Assembly: GCF_937863595.1 (NCBI RefSeq)
Contig: NZ_CALMGQ010000116.1
Location: 1-41,396 of the forward strand
Length of the DNA stretch: 41,396 bases
Direction: 5' to 3'
Source of the DNA: an uncultured Cytophaga sp.
Lineage (GTDB): Bacteria; Bacteroidota; Bacteroidia; Cytophagales; Cytophagaceae
Part shown: positions 38,193 through 41,396 of the stretch, one piece after another
Position numbering within the stretch: the stretch's first letter is position 1
How the letters are laid out: every line of letters begins with the position of its first letter
Notes under the pieces: generated by a model
What the model saw: the letters and a program-made list of their open reading frames with translations, nothing else
Told to the model about the DNA's origin: nothing
Databases searched by the model: none
Translations under genes and position numbers: made by a program

Positions 38193-39785
38193 TTAAGCTT
38201 TTTCTCCAGCTAAACCCAATCCCTGCGCTATCCTCAACGCGCAGCTTTCGCCGTCCATTGCCGCAGACATAATACCTCCTGCATAACCAGCACCTTCTCC
38301 ACACGGATACAAACCTTTCAAGGTAACATGCTGTAAGGTTTCTTTATCTCTGGGAACAAATATCGGAGAAGATGTTCTGCTTTCAACTCCTATCAATAAT
38401 CCTTCATTGCTTGTATAACCATTTATTTTAGACTCAAAGGATTTTAAACCTTGTCGCAAACGTTGTGCAATCATATCGGGCAAGACATCATCCATCTTTG
38501 CGCTCTTCAAGCCTGGTTGATACGAACAATCAGGAAGAATGGAAGAATATTTATTTTGAATAAAATCTGCTACACGTTGTGCAGGCGCAGTTTGTGTTTT
38601 ACCACCTACTGCCCAAGCATTTTGTTCCACACTTTTTTGGAATTCGAGCGCTGCAAATGCACCATATTTTCCAAACTCTTTTATGTCTTCTAATTCAACA
38701 GCTACAACCATTCCAGAGTTTGCAAACTTCGAGTCTCTCCTACTTGGCGACATCCCATTTACGACCAACTCTCCTGGTGACGTAGCAGCTGGCACGATAA
38801 ATCCACCTGGGCACATACAAAACGAATACACGCCACGTTCTACTTTCTGATATTGTGTTTGTGTCACCAATGAATACGCTGCCGCAGGGAGGTATTCACC
38901 CCGATCGGCACAATGATATTGTTTGGAATCTATAAGCGATTGAGGATGTTCAATACGTACACCAAGGGCAAATGGCTTAGCGTCTATTTGAATACCTTGT
39001 TCGTGCAACATATAAAAAATATCACGTGCCGAATGTCCTGTGCAAAGTATGGTTGCAATCCCTTCAATGGATTCGTTGGTATTTGTAACCACACCTTTGC
39101 ATTCCCCATCGCGAATAATTAGTTTTTCTACGCGCGTGTCAAATAAAACTTCGCCACCGTATCTTTTTATCGTCTCTCTAAGATCTGTAACCAATACAGG
39201 CAATTTGTTAGTACCAATATGGGGATGTGCATCTACTAATATATCCTCGGTAGCACCATGTGCAACCAGCACTTCTAATACTTTTCGAATATCACCACGT
39301 TTTTTAGAACGGGTATATAATTTTCCATCGGAATAGGTACCCGCACCACCTTCTCCAAAACAATAATTGGATTCTGGATTTACTATGTGATCTTTATTAA
39401 TTGCAGCTAAATCTCTTCTACGTGCACGTACATCTTTACCACGCTCTATAACAATAGGTTTAATGCCAAATTCCAATAAGCGCAACGCAGCAAACAGCCC
39501 TGCAGGACCGGCACCAATGATCACAACTTGATGCTTCCCATTCGCTTGTTTATATATTTCTTTATCCAGTGCTAATAATGGTGGCAGCAATTCTCCTTTA
39601 TCAAAAACCTCTACACCCAAACGCACCAATACTTGACGGCCACGTGCATCAATAGAACGACGTTTAATTCTAAAATGAAAGGAATCGATGGATTGATAGG
39701 AAGTTTGAGCTTTAATAGCTCGTTTTATGTGTTCATCCAGAACAGCGTCTTCGGGGCGAAGCGCAATTTCAATTAGTTTACTCAT
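38193..39785 (-). CDS. FAD-dependent dehydrogenase, COG2509 type
   Basis: 530 aa. An N-terminal domain (1-80; KRAIKAQTSYQSIDSFHFRIKRRS) precedes a Rossmann FAD site VVIIGAGPAGLFAA (87-100). IERGKDVRARRRD, NYCFGEGGAGTYSDGKLYTR, and the C-terminal GLYPCGEGAGYAGGIMSAAMDG complete the flavoprotein fold. This well-conserved family is annotated only as NAD(P)/FAD-dependent oxidoreductase; the substrate is not known. It starts at ATG 39783-39785, behind a 9-bp dyad at 39798-39848. Confidence 0.88.
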   Translation of the reverse strand: MSKLIEIALRPEDAVLDEHIKRAIKAQTSYQSIDSFHFRIKRRSIDARGRQVLVRLGVEVFDKGELLPPLLALDKEIYKQANGKHQVVIIGAGPAGLFAALRLLEFGIKPIVIERGKDVRARRRDLAAINKDHIVNPESNYCFGEGGAGTYSDGKLYTRSKKRGDIRKVLEVLVAHGATEDILVDAHPHIGTNKLPVLVTDLRETIKRYGGEVLFDTRVEKLIIRDGECKGVVTNTNESIEGIATILCTGHSARDIFYMLHEQGIQIDAKPFALGVRIEHPQSLIDSKQYHCADRGEYLPAAAYSLVTQTQYQKVERGVYSFCMCPGGFIVPAATSPGELVVNGMSPSRRDSKFANSGMVVAVELEDIKEFGKYGAFAALEFQKSVEQNAWAVGGKTQTAPAQRVADFIQNKYSSILPDCSYQPGLKSAKMDDVLPDMIAQRLRQGLKSFESKINGYTSNEGLLIGVESRTSSPIFVPRDKETLQHVTLKGLYPCGEGAGYAGGIMSAAMDGESCALRIAQGLGLAGEKA

Positions 39786-39797
39786 GGGTAAGGTTTT

Positions 39798-39848
39798 TAT
39801 CCTTAAATCAGGTTTGTAATAGCATGCAATATACGGATATTAAGGATA
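39798..39848. promoter_or_regulatory. Inverted repeat upstream of the COG2509 gene
   Basis: TATCCTTAA (39798-39806) and TTAAGGATA (39840-39848) are perfect 9-bp inverted arms 33 bp apart, just ahead of the flavoprotein start and after the LRR gene stop. Possible operator or looped structure; no T-run, so not a terminator. Confidence 0.35.
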
Positions 39849-39873
39849 ATATGACTAGACATAAACCCAACTA

Positions 39874-41396
39874 TTACTTCTTCTTTTTAAAGATTATTTT
39901 TTTATTGTCAATCAACGTTCTTATGGAATTATCTATATCTGGACAATATAAATTAATAACTGTTTCAATTTTATTCTTTTCAATAGTCATAAATGTAATC
40001 TCTCCCTGTAAATTTTCATATTTAAATTTCCACTCGGGTAAAATCATATCCCAAACACTTAAGTGTAACACAGAAACACGTATTGAGGAAGAAGGCAGTA
40101 TATATGTCATACCTGATTTTATATCCGACTTTTTTAATTTAAAAAAAACATTTTCTTGGTATTCCTCCTCCATTCTATCGGGTTGGTCATAATTGTAATG
40201 GTAATAAAGAATTATACTATCACCTACAGTTTTAATGCCTGTTGAAATTTTACCATAGACATCATGATAGTTAACAGTAAGTCGGATCAAAGATTCACAC
40301 TCACTATCAATTATTACGTTATTTCTATGAATGATATCTAATTCTTCTTTATTGGAAAATAAATTAGAACTTAATCTCAGACTTTTTATTTTCGAATTTT
40401 CTATTAATGAAATTGGTATGTTTTCAATTTGGGTACATTCAAATCCGACATAAGTAAGATTGGGTAGTTGACCAATGAAATCTGGCAAGATTTTCAAATT
40501 GAGATTATCAGACATTGATAATTCTCTCAAACCTTTATAATAAAAATGAGGAATTTCGATTTCAAAAATATTGTTGTCATTTAGTAACAATACTTCAAGT
40601 GATTTTAATTGCCATACTTCTGCAGGAATCTTTTCAATTTCATTACCCCCCAAATACAATTTCATTAAATTATCCATATTACTTATCCATACTGGTATAT
40701 GGATAATTTTATTTGAGCCTAAATCAAGATCTTCCAACATTTTAAAATATGAAATATCATCAGGAATAGCTGTCAATTCATTCCGAGACAAATCAAAAGT
40801 GGTTAATTGATTTAAATTCCTAAAACTACTAGACATTATTTTAATTTTACCTCTGGAAAGATTAATGTTTTTCAAATTCACCAGATTTCCTATCTGTTCA
40901 GGAATCTCCGTTAAATCATTTTCAGATAAATTAAGATTCAATAATTGATTTAAATCACTAAAACTATTTGGCAGTATTTTAATTTTACACCCAGAAAGAT
41001 TAATAATTTTCAAATTTTTAAGCATACCAATCTCCTCTGGAAGTATAAATGACTCTGAGGTGAAATACTTAATTAAATAAAGTTCTTCTAAAGATGTAAG
41101 TTGAGAAATAGTTGACGGTAATGTTTGAAGATGGCAATTCTCCATTTTCAAAACTTTTAGATTTACTAATGCTCCGATTGAACTTGGTAAGGAAGTTGCC
41201 TCATAATAGGGCAATGTTAAATTTGTCAAATTAGTCATGCTCGACAAATACCCAACAGCTTCAGAAATATTTCCAAAGTTGTACATATTCAAATTTTGCA
41301 GATTCTTCAATAGGCTTATTTCCATAGGAAGTACAGCCATCTGATAGCCACGAATACTTAAATTATTTAATTTTTCATTATGGGATAATTTAAGAA
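39874..41396 (-). CDS. Leucine-rich-repeat protein, N-terminus beyond window
   Basis: The frame is open across the right window edge: upstream of Met at 41340 it still encodes LKLSHNEKLNNLSIRGYQ, itself an LRR, so the true start lies outside. About 506 residues are visible. Roughly 15 LRRs of 23 residues (LxxLxLxxNxLxxIPxxIxxLxN) are followed by a 135-residue C-terminal domain I do not recognise (beta-rich, LTVNYHDVYGKIS, TYILPSSSIRVSVLHLSVWD) and a KKKK end. LRRs of this type usually bind proteins. A two-repeat unit is duplicated at DNA level (138-bp offset). Confidence 0.85.
   Translation of the reverse strand, partial: LKLSHNEKLNNLSIRGYQMAVLPMEISLLKNLQNLNMYNFGNISEAVGYLSSMTNLTNLTLPYYEATSLPSSIGALVNLKVLKMENCHLQTLPSTISQLTSLEELYLIKYFTSESFILPEEIGMLKNLKIINLSGCKIKILPNSFSDLNQLLNLNLSENDLTEIPEQIGNLVNLKNINLSRGKIKIMSSSFRNLNQLTTFDLSRNELTAIPDDISYFKMLEDLDLGSNKIIHIPVWISNMDNLMKLYLGGNEIEKIPAEVWQLKSLEVLLLNDNNIFEIEIPHFYYKGLRELSMSDNLNLKILPDFIGQLPNLTYVGFECTQIENIPISLIENSKIKSLRLSSNLFSNKEELDIIHRNNVIIDSECESLIRLTVNYHDVYGKISTGIKTVGDSIILYYHYNYDQPDRMEEEYQENVFFKLKKSDIKSGMTYILPSSSIRVSVLHLSVWDMILPEWKFKYENLQGEITFMTIEKNKIETVINLYCPDIDNSIRTLIDNKKIIFKKKK

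Noticed and set aside
39824..40192. 122-codon plus-strand frame at the right end
   Set aside because: It is antisense to the 3' part of the LRR gene and looks like a low-complexity shadow frame.

Overview
The window looks like a chromosomal segment of a Bacteroidota bacterium of the Cytophaga type. It is AT-rich. It has the two-gene MetH, Bacteroidota-restricted families (DUF6169, DUF6495, DUF4369-TlpA, PorE-like propeller/OmpA), and a promoter matching the Bacteroidota consensus TTG-N19/20-TAnnTTTG in front of metH. The assignment to Cytophagales (Cytophaga hutchinsonii-like) is an inference from gene content and style.

Left end (1-5.5 kb): an accessory-looking stretch. On the minus strand a 47-aa ORF overlaps a DUF6169-like gene that runs off the window. 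Upstream of the pair are 22-bp direct repeats, then a sequence resembling the 3' end of a tRNA and two copies of one terminator hairpin flanking a small PH-like membrane protein. Then come a DEAD-box-like protein with degraded motifs, a periplasmic propeller/OmpA protein and small membrane proteins.

Translation and stress block (5.5-17.8 kb): a tight minus-strand operon alaS-gatB-tlpA-like-membrane protein. A MerR regulator lies divergently upstream of alaS. On the plus strand follow dprA, a membrane-anchored J-domain/TPR protein and an M1 metallopeptidase with a C-terminal outer-membrane-barrel-like half. The last two overlap by ATGA.

REP/RAYT island (17.8-19.0 kb): a HUH transposase of the REP-associated type sits among seven copies of a CTAGGGGC palindrome. 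The copies form two full ~168-bp inverted-repeat units and one half unit, next to a duplicated 3' stump of the same transposase gene. The island lies between convergent genes.

One-carbon block (19.0-26.8 kb): DUF6495 protein, then the operon metF-HMG-CoA-lyase-like-LutA-like (minus), a 715-bp gene-free region with two minus-strand terminators, and metH as two adjacent genes behind a good promoter. MetF supplies 5-methyl-THF to the MetH pair.

Polyphosphate and envelope block (27-37.5 kb): a Ppx/GppA phosphatase; an AlgI-like MBOAT with an AlgJ/AlgX-like SGNH partner (polymer O-acetylation); two L,D-transpeptidase-family proteins in tandem; polyphosphate kinase ppk1; and gyrB. Most transcription units here end in clear hairpins.

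Right end (37.5-41.4 kb): a CoA-binding protein, a COG2509 flavoprotein, and a large leucine-rich-repeat protein whose N-terminus lies beyond the window.

Most of the window is ordinary core genome. The parts most worth a second look are the REP/RAYT island, the overlapping 47-aa/DUF6169 pair with its upstream repeats and tRNA-end-like sequence, the degenerate DEAD-box protein, the peptidase-barrel fusion and the LRR gene with a recent two-repeat duplication.
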